Position numbers and translations under genes: made by a program. From NCBI RefSeq assembly GCF_049546785.1, contig NZ_JBMWAN010000004.1, positions 496,001-560,000 on the forward strand: a stretch of 64,000 nucleotides of DNA, in the 5' to 3' direction. This DNA is from Nitrospira_D sp035465795 (lineage in GTDB: Bacteria; Nitrospirota; Nitrospiria; Nitrospirales; Nitrospiraceae). The notes under the pieces are model-generated. The model searched no databases. It was not told where the DNA came from and saw only the letters and a program-made list of their open reading frames with translations. Below, one piece after another: positions 8,945 to 17,905 of this stretch (positions are counted from its first letter, which is position 1; each line of letters starts with the position of its first letter).

Positions 8945-11738
8945 CCTCGACAAGCCACCCCTCCACCAACTGACGGTTGATGAAGTCTTCACGTCCCTGG
9001 GAACCAGAGAAGGCGGCTTGTCGCCCGAGGAGGCACAGCAGCGGCTCAGTCGGTATGGTCCCAATCTTCTGAAAGAGCCGAGTCACTATTCATTGATCTG
9101 GGGGTTCCTCCACCAATTCACCCATTTCCTGGCCATTTTGCTCTGGATCGCGACCGGCCTGGCGTTCACGGCAGAGTTCATGAAGCCCGGTGAAGGGATG
9201 CTCACGCTCGGCTGGGCAATCCTCGGTGTCATCATCATCAACGCCATATTTGCCTTCTTTCAGGAATATAAAGCGGAGCGCGCGGTGCATGCCCTCCGTC
9301 GCCTCCTCCCCGCCAGAGCATGGGTGCTGCGAAGCAACCAACCGCATGACGTGCCGCGGAGCGAGATCGTGCCGGGTGACGTGCTCTTGATTGAGGAGGG
9401 AGAACAGATCCCGGCCGACGCCCGGCTCATCGAAGCAGTTGAAATGCGCGTCGATACCTCCTCTCTCACCGGCGAATCCCAACCGAAGCGGCGGACAGCG
9501 GAGCCGGTCACCGATGGACATCTCCTGGACATTCCCAATCTCGTTTTCGCCGGCACCCCCGTGCTCTCTGGCAGAGGTCGGGCGGTGGTGTTCGCCACCG
9601 GCATGCAGACGGAATTCGGCAAGATCGCCCGCCTCTCCACGGGCGTAAAGACAAGCCTCAGCCCGCTGCAGAAAGAGATCACCAAGCTCACCCGCATCGT
9701 CGCCATGATTTCGCTGGCCATGGGAGCCTCGTTTTTCGCAATCGGGTTATGGACCGGCCTCGGCTTCTGGATCAGCGCGATCTTCGGGATCGGCATCATC
9801 GCGGCGAACGTGCCGGAAGGACTGCTCCCCACTGTGACGCTGGCCTTGGCGTTGGGCAGCCAGCGTATGGCCAAACGCCACGCCCTCATCAAGCAACTGA
9901 CATCCGTAGAAACCTTGGGTTGCACCACCGTCATCTGTACGGATAAGACGGGGACGCTGACCGAGAACCGGATGCGCGTGGCGCGTTTCTACATGGACCG
10001 GCTCGAAATCGAGGTCCAGGAAAGCTGTCTGGTGATCGCCGGGCACGTCACCAGTGCGATTGAAGCCGAGGAGTATGCGCCGCTCTTCGATGCGATCATC
10101 CACTGCCACAATGCCAAGCGAGTCCGGCATACCGACGGACGCTCCATCGTCACGGGCGATCCCACCGAAGTCGCCCTGGTCGAGTTCGCGCTGGCTCACG
10201 GGCTCCTCCACCATAACCCGCTGCCCCGGATGGGCGAACTCCCCTTCGACGCGGACCGGAAGCGCATGTCCACCCTCCATTGGCGGGAGGGCCGGCTCAT
10301 GGCCTTCGTGAAGGGCGCGCCGGAATCGCTCATGCCCCTGTGCAATCAGATCTTCCACCAGGGTACACGCGCGCCGATGAGCCAGGAGGATCGCCAGCGG
10401 ATCATGGCTCAAAGCCGGACCTTCGCGCACCAGGCCTATCGGGTTCTGGCCGTGGCGATGCGTGAAATCGAACAAGGTATCGAGAAGCTGGACATCGACC
10501 AGGTGGAACAGAGCCTCACGTTCCTCGGCCTCGTGGCCATGATGGATCCGCCGCGCCACGAAGTGCCGGAGGCCATCGCGCGCTGCCGCCAGGCCGGCGT
10601 TCGCACCATCATGATCACCGGCGACCATCCGCTCACGGCCCTGGCGATCGCCCGCCAGATTGGACTGGCGCCGAAAGAGTCCCGCACCGAACCGGTCGGA
10701 TACTGTCCCGTAATAGAAGGGCACCAGGTCGAAACGATGAGCGACGAGGCCCTGCGCCGGCTCCTCACCCCTACCCGTCCTGGCGAGACCGAGCCGGTCT
10801 TCGCGCGCGTGGCCCCCCGGCACAAGATGCGCGTGGTGTCGGTGCTGAAAGACATGGGCGAAGTGGTGGCCGTCACCGGCGACGGGGTGAATGACGCCCC
10901 GGCCATCAAGAAAGCCGATATCGGCATTGCGATGGGCATTGCCGGATCCGACGTGGCAAAAGAAACGGCGGACATGATTTTGCTCGACGACAACTTTGCG
11001 ACCATCGTCAACGCCATTGAAGAAGGCCGTACGGTATTCGACAATATCCGGAAGTTTTCCACCTATGTGCTCGTGAGTAACGTGCCGGAAGTGGTCCCCT
11101 ACTTGGGCTATGGATTTTTTGGTATGCCGTTGGCTCTGACGATCCCGCAAGTTCTCGCCGTCGACCTTGGAACTGATATGGTGCCGGCCATTGCGCTGGG
11201 GGCAGAGTCACCTCATCCTGGTATTATGGATGTCCCGCCACGCCCAAAAAGCGAGCGGTTGCTCACCGTTCCGCTCTTGATCAGAACCTATTTCTTCCTT
11301 GGTCTGAACTCGGCGTTCCTGGCCATGGGTGGCTTTTTCCTCTATCTCTTTACAAACGGCTGGAGTTGGGGAACCCCGTTGGACTGGTCTTCTCCTTTAT
11401 ATAAGGAGGCGACAACCGTGACTTTTGCCGGCATCGTCCTGGCGCAGGTTGCCAACGTCTTTTCCTGCCGATCAGACCGGCTGTCGGTAGCTCGGTTCGG
11501 ATGGTTCAGCAACCCGCTCATTCTATGGGGAGTCGTCATTGAGATCACCATCCTTGCGTTGATTACGTACACCTCCTTGGGGAACGAGATCTTCCGAACG
11601 GCCCCCTTGCCTCTGTGGATTTTCGGACCGCTCATGCTGGGTGCCTTGATGCTGTTGTTGGCCGAGGAAGGTCGTAAAATGATTGTGAGCCGGTTCGTCA
11701 AGAAACCGGCTTCCGGGCCTGTCCAAGGAGTGCATTGA
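8937..11738 (+). CDS. P-type cation ATPase of the Na+/K+-ATPase-like (P2C) group
   Basis: A 933-residue E1-E2 ATPase with TGES (178-181), phosphorylated Asp336 in DKTGTLT, and GDGVNDAPAI. The ion-site sequences resemble animal Na+/K+-ATPases, not Ca2+ pumps. They are NVPEGLLPTVT in M4 (Glu294), SNVPE in M5 (Ser714, Asn715, Glu718) and DLGTDMVPAIAL in M6 (Asp743, Asp747). In M8, where Na+/K+-ATPase has QWAD, this protein has QVAN (Asn840), so the third sodium site is altered. No beta subunit gene is nearby. I chose the GTG at 8937, after GAGGG and overlapping the USP stop; an ATG at 8901 would lie deep inside the USP gene. It probably exports Na+ (possibly importing K+) at the inner membrane; the ion is inferred. 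Confidence 0.88.
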   Translation: MPDLDKPPLHQLTVDEVFTSLGTREGGLSPEEAQQRLSRYGPNLLKEPSHYSLIWGFLHQFTHFLAILLWIATGLAFTAEFMKPGEGMLTLGWAILGVIIINAIFAFFQEYKAERAVHALRRLLPARAWVLRSNQPHDVPRSEIVPGDVLLIEEGEQIPADARLIEAVEMRVDTSSLTGESQPKRRTAEPVTDGHLLDIPNLVFAGTPVLSGRGRAVVFATGMQTEFGKIARLSTGVKTSLSPLQKEITKLTRIVAMISLAMGASFFAIGLWTGLGFWISAIFGIGIIAANVPEGLLPTVTLALALGSQRMAKRHALIKQLTSVETLGCTTVICTDKTGTLTENRMRVARFYMDRLEIEVQESCLVIAGHVTSAIEAEEYAPLFDAIIHCHNAKRVRHTDGRSIVTGDPTEVALVEFALAHGLLHHNPLPRMGELPFDADRKRMSTLHWREGRLMAFVKGAPESLMPLCNQIFHQGTRAPMSQEDRQRIMAQSRTFAHQAYRVLAVAMREIEQGIEKLDIDQVEQSLTFLGLVAMMDPPRHEVPEAIARCRQAGVRTIMITGDHPLTALAIARQIGLAPKESRTEPVGYCPVIEGHQVETMSDEALRRLLTPTRPGETEPVFARVAPRHKMRVVSVLKDMGEVVAVTGDGVNDAPAIKKADIGIAMGIAGSDVAKETADMILLDDNFATIVNAIEEGRTVFDNIRKFSTYVLVSNVPEVVPYLGYGFFGMPLALTIPQVLAVDLGTDMVPAIALGAESPHPGIMDVPPRPKSERLLTVPLLIRTYFFLGLNSAFLAMGGFFLYLFTNGWSWGTPLDWSSPLYKEATTVTFAGIVLAQVANVFSCRSDRLSVARFGWFSNPLILWGVVIEITILALITYTSLGNEIFRTAPLPLWIFGPLMLGALMLLLAEEGRKMIVSRFVKKPASGPVQGVH

Positions 11739-11740
11739 CG

Positions 11741-13072
11741 ATGTCCACCGATCCCGAGGAACCGACCCGCCATGCTCCCGTCACTGAGGTGATTCCACAC
11801 CCTGCCACCGATCCGTCCGCGGAACGGCAGCTGCCGGTATCGCCTGTACACAGACATCCTCCCACGATCATCCCGCTCGCTGCGCCCTCGAAACGATCTC
11901 GCCTACCCTGGCTCATCGGAGGCGTAATCCTGCTGGCCGTTGCCGGATGGGGCGGCTGGTACTGGTGGAACGGCGGCCCCGCGCCCGTTCAGTACAAAAC
12001 GGCGCTGGTAGATCGGGGCCCCATCACCGCCATCGTCACCGCCACCGGAACGGTCAATCCGGTCGTCTCCGTCCAGGTCGGCAGCCAGGTGTCAGGCAAG
12101 ATCGCGAAGCTCTTTGCGGATTTCAATTCAGTCGTCACGCAAGGACAACTCCTGGCCCAGATCGACCCAAAACCGTTCCAAGCCCGGGTCAGCCAGGCCC
12201 GCGCCGCCGTGAAAAGCGCCAAAGGGAATCTCGCGAAAGCCAAGAATATGGCGAGACAACGCAAGCTCGAACGCAACCGCATGGCCGCGCTCCGACCGCA
12301 GGCCTTTGTCTCCCAGGCCGATCTCGATCTTGCCGAGACCAATTACCGTGACGCCGCGGCCAACGTCGAGGTCTTGCAGGCCCAATTGGATCAAGCCGAA
12401 GCCACCCTCGCCTCGGCTGAACTGGATCTCGGCTATACGACGATCTACTCGCCGGTGAACGGCATCGTGGTCTCTCGCAACGTGGATGTCGGCCAAACCG
12501 TGGCCGCGAGCTTCCAAACCCCGACGCTCTTTGTGATCGCCCAAGACCTGACCCAGATGCAGGTCGATGCGAACGTCAGCGAAGCCGATATCGGCGGCGT
12601 GGCCGAAGGCAAGACGGCACGCTTCCGCGTGGACGCCTACCCCAAGCAAGCCTTTGAGGGCACGGTCACCCAGGTGCGGAACTCGCCCATCAGCATCCAG
12701 AACGTCGTCACCTACGACGTCGTGATTACGGTGGACAACCGGGAGCTGAAGCTCAAACCGGGCATGACGGCCAACGTCACGATCGTGACCGCCAAGAAAG
12801 AGGATCCTCTGCGAGTGCCGAACGGAGCCCTGCGCTTCCGCATGCCGAATGTCCCCATTGACAGAAAAATCACCCAACTCTGGGTGCTGGATAACGCCGC
12901 ACCGCCGAGACAGGCAACGGTTACGACCGGCATCGCCGATTCGCTGTTTACCGAAATCACCGAGGGACCACTGAAGGAAGGCGACGCGGTCATCGTCGGC
13001 ATTGAAACAGCCGAGGAGCAGGCCCAGAAGAAACTGCCACCGGGCTTCGAACCGGGCCGGGGAATGAGATGA
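11741..13072 (+). CDS. MacA-like periplasmic adaptor (HlyD family)
   Basis: A 443-residue protein with a proline-rich cytoplasmic N-terminus of about 50 residues, one membrane anchor (about 55-75), then a HlyD-type adaptor. The adaptor has a biotinyl-lipoyl-like half (ATGTVNPVVSVQVGSQVSG), an alpha-helical hairpin (about 140-225), the returning lipoyl half (TIYSPVNGIVVSRNVDVGQTV) and beta-barrel domains. MacA-type adaptors link an inner-membrane ABC pump to a TolC-like channel. The ATG at 11741 sits 2 bases after the ATPase stop and 10 bases after AAGGAG. The neighbour is a MacB-like permease, but the ATPase subunit expected beside them is absent. Confidence 0.9.
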   Translation: MSTDPEEPTRHAPVTEVIPHPATDPSAERQLPVSPVHRHPPTIIPLAAPSKRSRLPWLIGGVILLAVAGWGGWYWWNGGPAPVQYKTALVDRGPITAIVTATGTVNPVVSVQVGSQVSGKIAKLFADFNSVVTQGQLLAQIDPKPFQARVSQARAAVKSAKGNLAKAKNMARQRKLERNRMAALRPQAFVSQADLDLAETNYRDAAANVEVLQAQLDQAEATLASAELDLGYTTIYSPVNGIVVSRNVDVGQTVAASFQTPTLFVIAQDLTQMQVDANVSEADIGGVAEGKTARFRVDAYPKQAFEGTVTQVRNSPISIQNVVTYDVVITVDNRELKLKPGMTANVTIVTAKKEDPLRVPNGALRFRMPNVPIDRKITQLWVLDNAAPPRQATVTTGIADSLFTEITEGPLKEGDAVIVGIETAEEQAQKKLPPGFEPGRGMR

Positions 13073-13079
13073 AGGAATA

Positions 13080-13158
13080 TCGCTATCAGCACTCAGCGTT
13101 GGATCGTTCGGTTATTTCTCAGAGCTGAAAGCTAAGAGCTGACAACTGAAAGCGACTG
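13080..13158. repeat. REP-like imperfect repeat between adaptor and permease genes
   Basis: The 89-base gap holds several degenerate copies of a GCTGAAAGC/AGCTGA unit at about 13125-13155, with a loosely inverted partner (TCAGCACTCAGC) near 13085-13100. The permease has only weak ribosome binding sequence here. The gap sits where an ABC ATPase gene would usually be found. Confidence 0.45.
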
Positions 13159-13161
13159 ACC

Positions 13162-14394
13162 ATGTCCTTTCTCTGGCTCACGATACTATCCGCTCTCCGT
13201 ATCCTGCGCCGCAATCCGTTACGGGCCGGGCTGACGATGCTCGGCATCATCATCGGGATCGGCGCAGTTGTCGCTATGGTCAGCCTCGGCCAGGGAGCGA
13301 CGGCCTCGGTCCAGGCGGAAATCTCGAGCCTCGGCACCAATGTGATGATCATTATTCCCGGCGCAACCACCGTCGGAGGTGTGCGCGGCGGACTTGGCTC
13401 CATCTCGACGCTGACCGTCGATGACGCGGACGACATCGAAAAGAAGGTCGGAAGCGTGAGCATGGTCATGTATTCGACACGCGCGGTCCTGCAAGTTATT
13501 CGGGAGAACAAGAATTGGAGCACGATCGTGTTTGGAACGACCCCGGTCTTCCCCGAGATCCGGAGTTGGCCCATCGCCCAAGGAAATTTCTTCACCCAGT
13601 CGGATCTGGACTCAGCCGCCAAAGTCGTGGTCCTGGGCAAAACCGTCGCCCAGAATCTCTTTGAACCGGGCGAAGAGATCTTGGGAAGCCAGATCCGGAT
13701 CAGAAATGTCCCGCTCCGGGTCATCGGCGTGCTGGCTCCAAAGGGCCAGTCCATGACGGGTCAGGATCAGGATGACTTCGTAGTGCTCCCGTTTTCAACC
13801 GCCGAGCGCAAAGTGCTGGGGACGCGGTTCCTCGGAACGGTTGGGATCATCATCGTGGCGACACAGACGCGTCAGGATATTCCCGTCGTAGTGGACGACA
13901 TCAAAGACCTCTTACGAGCCAGACATCATCTCCACCCCTCCGAAGAGGACGACTTCACCATCCGCACGATGGAAGACATCGCCAAAACCATCGCTGGGAC
14001 GAGCCGGACGATGATGCTGATGCTGATGGGTATCGCGTCGATTTCGCTGATCGTCGGCGGGATCGGCATCATGAATATTCTCCTCGTCTCCGTCACCGAA
14101 CGAACCAGGGAAATCGGATTACGCATGGCCGTCGGCGCAAAACGCGCGCATATTCTGCTCCAGTTTCTAATCGAAGCGATCATCATGACGGCGATCGGCG
14201 GCGCGCTCGGAGTCGCGGCCGGCATCGGAGTCGCCCGGCTGTTGACCACCATGATCGGCTGGCCGACCATCATCAACACACAGGCCGTGGCCGCCGCCTT
14301 TTTCTTTTCCCTCGTCGTCGGCGTCTTCTTCGGCCTCTACCCGGCAAACAAAGCCTCGAAGCTCAATCCCATCGAGGCCCTGCGCTATGAGTGA
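13162..14394 (+). CDS. MacB-like ABC transporter permease (FtsX domain)
   Basis: A 410-residue inner-membrane permease. There is one membrane helix at about 22-43 (RAGLTMLGIIIGIGAVVAMVS), a large periplasmic MacB-PCD domain, then three C-terminal helices of the FtsX domain (MGIASISLIVGGIGIMNILL, VTERTREIGLRMAVGAK, and the last near 370-395 followed by YPANKASKLNPIEALRYE). These are the hallmarks of the MacB membrane half. Full MacB has an N-terminal ATPase; here none is fused and none is adjacent, so it must use an ATPase encoded elsewhere or be inactive. With the adaptor upstream it would form a tripartite exporter of peptides, lipids or macrolide-like compounds. Confidence 0.9.
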   Translation: MSFLWLTILSALRILRRNPLRAGLTMLGIIIGIGAVVAMVSLGQGATASVQAEISSLGTNVMIIIPGATTVGGVRGGLGSISTLTVDDADDIEKKVGSVSMVMYSTRAVLQVIRENKNWSTIVFGTTPVFPEIRSWPIAQGNFFTQSDLDSAAKVVVLGKTVAQNLFEPGEEILGSQIRIRNVPLRVIGVLAPKGQSMTGQDQDDFVVLPFSTAERKVLGTRFLGTVGIIIVATQTRQDIPVVVDDIKDLLRARHHLHPSEEDDFTIRTMEDIAKTIAGTSRTMMLMLMGIASISLIVGGIGIMNILLVSVTERTREIGLRMAVGAKRAHILLQFLIEAIIMTAIGGALGVAAGIGVARLLTTMIGWPTIINTQAVAAAFFFSLVVGVFFGLYPANKASKLNPIEALRYE

Positions 14395-14403
14395 GTCGAA
14401 CTA

Positions 14404-15309
14404 ATGGCGGTTGCAACCAGCATGCAGAATCGGGAGATCGCCCAGAAGCTCCGGGAGGTCGCACTGCTCCTGGACGAACAGGGCGCGAACCGCTTCCGCA
14501 TCCAGGCCTATCGAACCGCGGCAGACAGACTCGATCACCTGGCAGTCCCCGTCTCCCGCATGCTCCAGGAACAGGGTACGGAAGGGCTGCAGACCTTGCC
14601 CGGCATCGGCGTGAGTCTGGCCCGGTCGATTCACACGCTTGTCGTGACCGGCCGGCTGCCGATGCTGGACCGCCTGCGCGGGCAGATGGATTCGATCCCC
14701 CTGCTGACCTCCATCCCCGGTGTCGGATCAGCGCTTGCGCATCGGCTGCACGAGGATCTGCAGATTGACACGCTGGAACAACTCGAAATGGCGGCACACG
14801 ACGGGCGGCTGGCGGACATCGAAGGAGTGGGGCCCAAGAAACTGCAGGGCATCATCGATTCCCTCACCGCCCGCCTCGGACGCCTTCGGCGGCCGCTTCA
14901 TACTGCCGGACCCGCCTCAACCGGCGAACCCTCTGTCGAAGAATTGCTGGATGTGGACAGGGACTATCGGGAGTCTTCCCGTACGGGCACGCTCCAGCAT
15001 ATCGCGCCGCACCGCTTCAATCCCGGGAAAGAAGCCTGGCTGCCGATTCTCCATACTCACCGAGGCGCCCGCCACTATACCGCCTTGTTTTCGAACAGCG
15101 CGCTGGCCCATCAACTCAAGAAAACGCGCGATTGGGTGATTCTCTACTATGACGACGGTCAGGGCGAGAGCCAATGCACAGTGGTCACAGGGCGAAGCGC
15201 ACCCTTTGCGGGCAAGCGGATCATTCGAGGAAGGGAAGCCGACTGCGCCTCGTACTATCACTCCCTTGCATCGAGCCCGGCGGTCGGGGATTCGGAAAGT
15301 CAGGCGTGA
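14404..15309 (+). CDS. Helix-hairpin-helix protein with PolX-like N-terminal domain
   Basis: A 301-residue protein. Residues of about 5-50 resemble the 8-kDa N-terminal domain of family X DNA polymerases (NREIAQKLREVALLLDEQGA, FRIQAYRTAADRL). Three helix-hairpin-helix motifs follow: LPGIGVSLARSI, IPGVGSALAHRL and IEGVGPKKLQGI. The polymerase palm and the PHP nuclease domain of bacterial PolX are absent. Instead there is a C-terminal domain (about 200-290, RGARHYTALFSNSALAHQLK, TRDWVILYYDDG, FAGKRIIRGREADC) that I cannot name. It probably binds DNA, perhaps at breaks. The stop codon overlaps the start of the Mg2+-type ATPase (GTGA), so they are co-translated; the reason for this pairing is unclear. 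Confidence 0.8.
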   Translation: MAVATSMQNREIAQKLREVALLLDEQGANRFRIQAYRTAADRLDHLAVPVSRMLQEQGTEGLQTLPGIGVSLARSIHTLVVTGRLPMLDRLRGQMDSIPLLTSIPGVGSALAHRLHEDLQIDTLEQLEMAAHDGRLADIEGVGPKKLQGIIDSLTARLGRLRRPLHTAGPASTGEPSVEELLDVDRDYRESSRTGTLQHIAPHRFNPGKEAWLPILHTHRGARHYTALFSNSALAHQLKKTRDWVILYYDDGQGESQCTVVTGRSAPFAGKRIIRGREADCASYYHSLASSPAVGDSESQA

Positions 15310-17846
15310 TCGCGAAAGGCACTCCTGTGAACGACAAGCCCTATTGGTCGATACCTCCGCAAGAACTCCTCACACAGCTCCAGACGGAACCTGACGGTCT
15401 CCGCACTGCGGAAGCACGAGAGCGCCAAGCGCGTTATGCCTCCGCCCGCCTCAAGCCTCACCAGGACATCCGCCCGCTCCTTGTCTTGCTGGCCCAATTC
15501 CGGAGCCCGATTGTCCTGATTCTCCTGTTTGCGGCAGCCCTGTCGTTCTTTCTCGCCAGCCACACCGATGCGCTGATCATCCTGACCATCATCGTGGTGA
15601 GCGCCCTGCTGGGATTTTGGCAGGAGCACGGCGCGGCCAAAGCAGTGGCCTCCTTACTCGCCCTCGTCCGGGTCAAGACGGAAGTCTGGCGGGACGGGCA
15701 ACTCGTTGAGGTGCCGCTTGAAGACATTATCCCCGGCGATGTCGTCAACCTCTCCGCCGGTTCCAGCATTCCCGGTGACGGGATCGTGCTTGAATCCAAA
15801 GACCTCTTCGTCGACGAAGCCACGTTGACCGGCGAAACCTATCCGGCCGAAAAATCGGCGGCCGTTGCCTCCCCCACAGCCGCCCTCAACCAACGGACAA
15901 ACAGTCTCTTCCTGGGAACCCATGTGGTCAGCGGGAACGCGAAAGCCGTCATCGTGCACGTGGGCAAGGACACCGAATTCGGCGGCATTGCCTCTCACGT
16001 CATGCTGCGGCCTCCGGAGACGGAGTTCGAACGAGGCGTGCGGCGCTTCGGGTACCTCCTGCTCGAAGTCACGCTGCTGCTCGTGTTCGCCATCTTCGCC
16101 ATCAACGTCTATCTCAACCGGCCGGTGCTCGATTCCTTTCTTTTTTCCATGGCCCTCGCCGTGGGCCTGACCCCGCAGCTTCTGCCGGCCATCATCAGCG
16201 TAAACCTGTCTCACGGGGCAAAACGCATGGCCCGACAGAAAGTCATCGTCAAACGCCTCGCCTCCATTGAAAACTTCGGCAGCATGAACGTGCTCTGTTC
16301 GGACAAAACCGGAACGCTGACCGAAGGCACCATGCGTCTGCATGCAGCGCTCGATCTGGAAGGGCAGAAGAGCGAGCGGGTCATGTTGTACGCCTGCCTG
16401 AATGCCACCTACGAAACCGGCTTCATCAACCCCCTCGATGAGGCGATTCGGAAACAATGTCTGTGCGATCTGTCCGAATATCGCAAACTGGATGAAGTGC
16501 CCTACGACTTCCTTCGTAAACGGCTCTCCATTCTCGTAGCCACACCCACGACCCACCTCCTCATTACCAAAGGCGCGGTGGAGCCGATGCTGACCGTCTG
16601 CACGAGGGCGGAACTGCCGGGCGGCACAATGGTTCCCATGGATGGATGCAAGGAGAAAATCCAACAGCAGTTCCAGGATCTGAACCGCCAGGGGCTTCGG
16701 ACGCTCGGCGTAGCCTATCGCGACATGGGTGACCGGCCGCACATCGGCAAGGACGAGGAAGCAGAGATGACGTTCCTCGGGCTGATGGTCTTCGCGGACC
16801 CGGTGAAACCGGACATGGCCGCAACCATCGCCTCCCTGCGCCGGCTGGGCGTCTCCCTGAAGATCGTCACGGGCGATCATCGCCTCGTCGCCGCCCACGT
16901 CAGCGAACAGGTGCAGCTGGATCATCAGCGGCTCTTGACCGGTCAGGAGCTTCGCCGGATGACCGATGAGGCGCTCACGCAACGGGTCAACGACATCGAT
17001 GTGTTTGCGGAGGTGGAACCCAATCAGAAGGATCGCATCATTCTGGCCTTGAAACGTTCAGGCAACGTGGTGGGCTACATCGGCGACGGCATAAACGATG
17101 CGCCCGCGCTGCATACGGCAGATGTCGGCATCTCCGTGGACGGCGCCGTCGATGTGGCGAAGGACGCCGCCGACATCGTGCTGCTGGAGAAAAACCTGGC
17201 CGTCCTGGCGCAAGGCGTGCGCGAGGGACGCACCACATTCGCCAATACCCTGAAGTACGTCTTCATGGCGACCAGCGCCAATTTCGGCAATATGTTCAGC
17301 ATGGCCGGCGCCTCCCTCTTCCTGCCCTTTCTCCCGCTGCTGCCGAAGCAGATTCTGCTCACAAACCTGCTCACCGATATTCCCGAAATGACGATCGCCA
17401 CCGACCGCGTCGATCATGAACTCATCGATCAGCCCCGCCGCTGGGATATCGCGTTTATTCGACGATTCATGCTGACCTTTGGACTGGTCAGTTCTGTATT
17501 CGATTACCTGACGTTCGGCGCGCTGCTCTGGATCCTCGAGGCGTCACCGGAACAATTTCGTACCGGATGGTTTATCGAATCCGTGATTTCCGCTTCAGCG
17601 ATTGTACTGGTCATTCGAACCCGCCGGCCATTCCTGACGAGTCGGCCCGGTGTCCCCCTCATGCTGGCCACCCTCGGGATAGCCGTACTTACCTTGCTCT
17701 TTCCCTTCCTCCCGATCGCCTCGCCGTTCGGACTGACTCCCATGCCGACGTCGTTCCTTCTACTCTTGGCCGCAATTCTGGCCGGCTATGTCCTCACCGC
17801 CGAGGCGGTCAAACACCGCTTCTATGCCGGAATACGCAACGCCTAA
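15306..17846 (+). CDS. mgtA: Mg2+-transporting-type P-type ATPase (P3B, MgtA-like)
   Basis: A P-type ATPase of about 846 residues. It has TGETYPAEK, the phosphorylation site SDKTGTLTEG (Asp about 333), TGDHRLVA and GDGINDAPAL. In M4 it has TPQLLPAIISVNLSHGAKRM, typical of the MgtA/MgtB group rather than the PEGL form of Ca2+ or Na+ pumps. The family imports Mg2+ across the inner membrane. The GTG at 15306 overlaps the upstream stop; a GTG at 15327 is an equally possible start. At 846 residues it is slightly shorter than enterobacterial MgtA. No Mg2+-sensing leader can exist because there is no upstream gap, so regulation differs from the enteric model. The symbol is by family, not by proven function. 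Confidence 0.88.
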   Translation: MIAKGTPVNDKPYWSIPPQELLTQLQTEPDGLRTAEARERQARYASARLKPHQDIRPLLVLLAQFRSPIVLILLFAAALSFFLASHTDALIILTIIVVSALLGFWQEHGAAKAVASLLALVRVKTEVWRDGQLVEVPLEDIIPGDVVNLSAGSSIPGDGIVLESKDLFVDEATLTGETYPAEKSAAVASPTAALNQRTNSLFLGTHVVSGNAKAVIVHVGKDTEFGGIASHVMLRPPETEFERGVRRFGYLLLEVTLLLVFAIFAINVYLNRPVLDSFLFSMALAVGLTPQLLPAIISVNLSHGAKRMARQKVIVKRLASIENFGSMNVLCSDKTGTLTEGTMRLHAALDLEGQKSERVMLYACLNATYETGFINPLDEAIRKQCLCDLSEYRKLDEVPYDFLRKRLSILVATPTTHLLITKGAVEPMLTVCTRAELPGGTMVPMDGCKEKIQQQFQDLNRQGLRTLGVAYRDMGDRPHIGKDEEAEMTFLGLMVFADPVKPDMAATIASLRRLGVSLKIVTGDHRLVAAHVSEQVQLDHQRLLTGQELRRMTDEALTQRVNDIDVFAEVEPNQKDRIILALKRSGNVVGYIGDGINDAPALHTADVGISVDGAVDVAKDAADIVLLEKNLAVLAQGVREGRTTFANTLKYVFMATSANFGNMFSMAGASLFLPFLPLLPKQILLTNLLTDIPEMTIATDRVDHELIDQPRRWDIAFIRRFMLTFGLVSSVFDYLTFGALLWILEASPEQFRTGWFIESVISASAIVLVIRTRRPFLTSRPGVPLMLATLGIAVLTLLFPFLPIASPFGLTPMPTSFLLLLAAILAGYVLTAEAVKHRFYAGIRNA

Positions 17847-17905
17847 TTGCCTGTCACACGGCCGTTGGTCGATATGGTAAGGTATCGGCCGAAAGAGACG
17901 ACGCC

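Noticed and set aside
9747..11150. 467-codon minus-strand frame opposite the Na+/K+-like ATPase
   Set aside because: Antisense shadow of a conserved P-type ATPase; low-complexity His/Arg/Gly-rich translation without a ribosome binding site.
15654..16982. 442-codon minus-strand frame opposite the Mg2+-type ATPase
   Set aside because: Antisense shadow with the same compositional bias and no recognisable domain.
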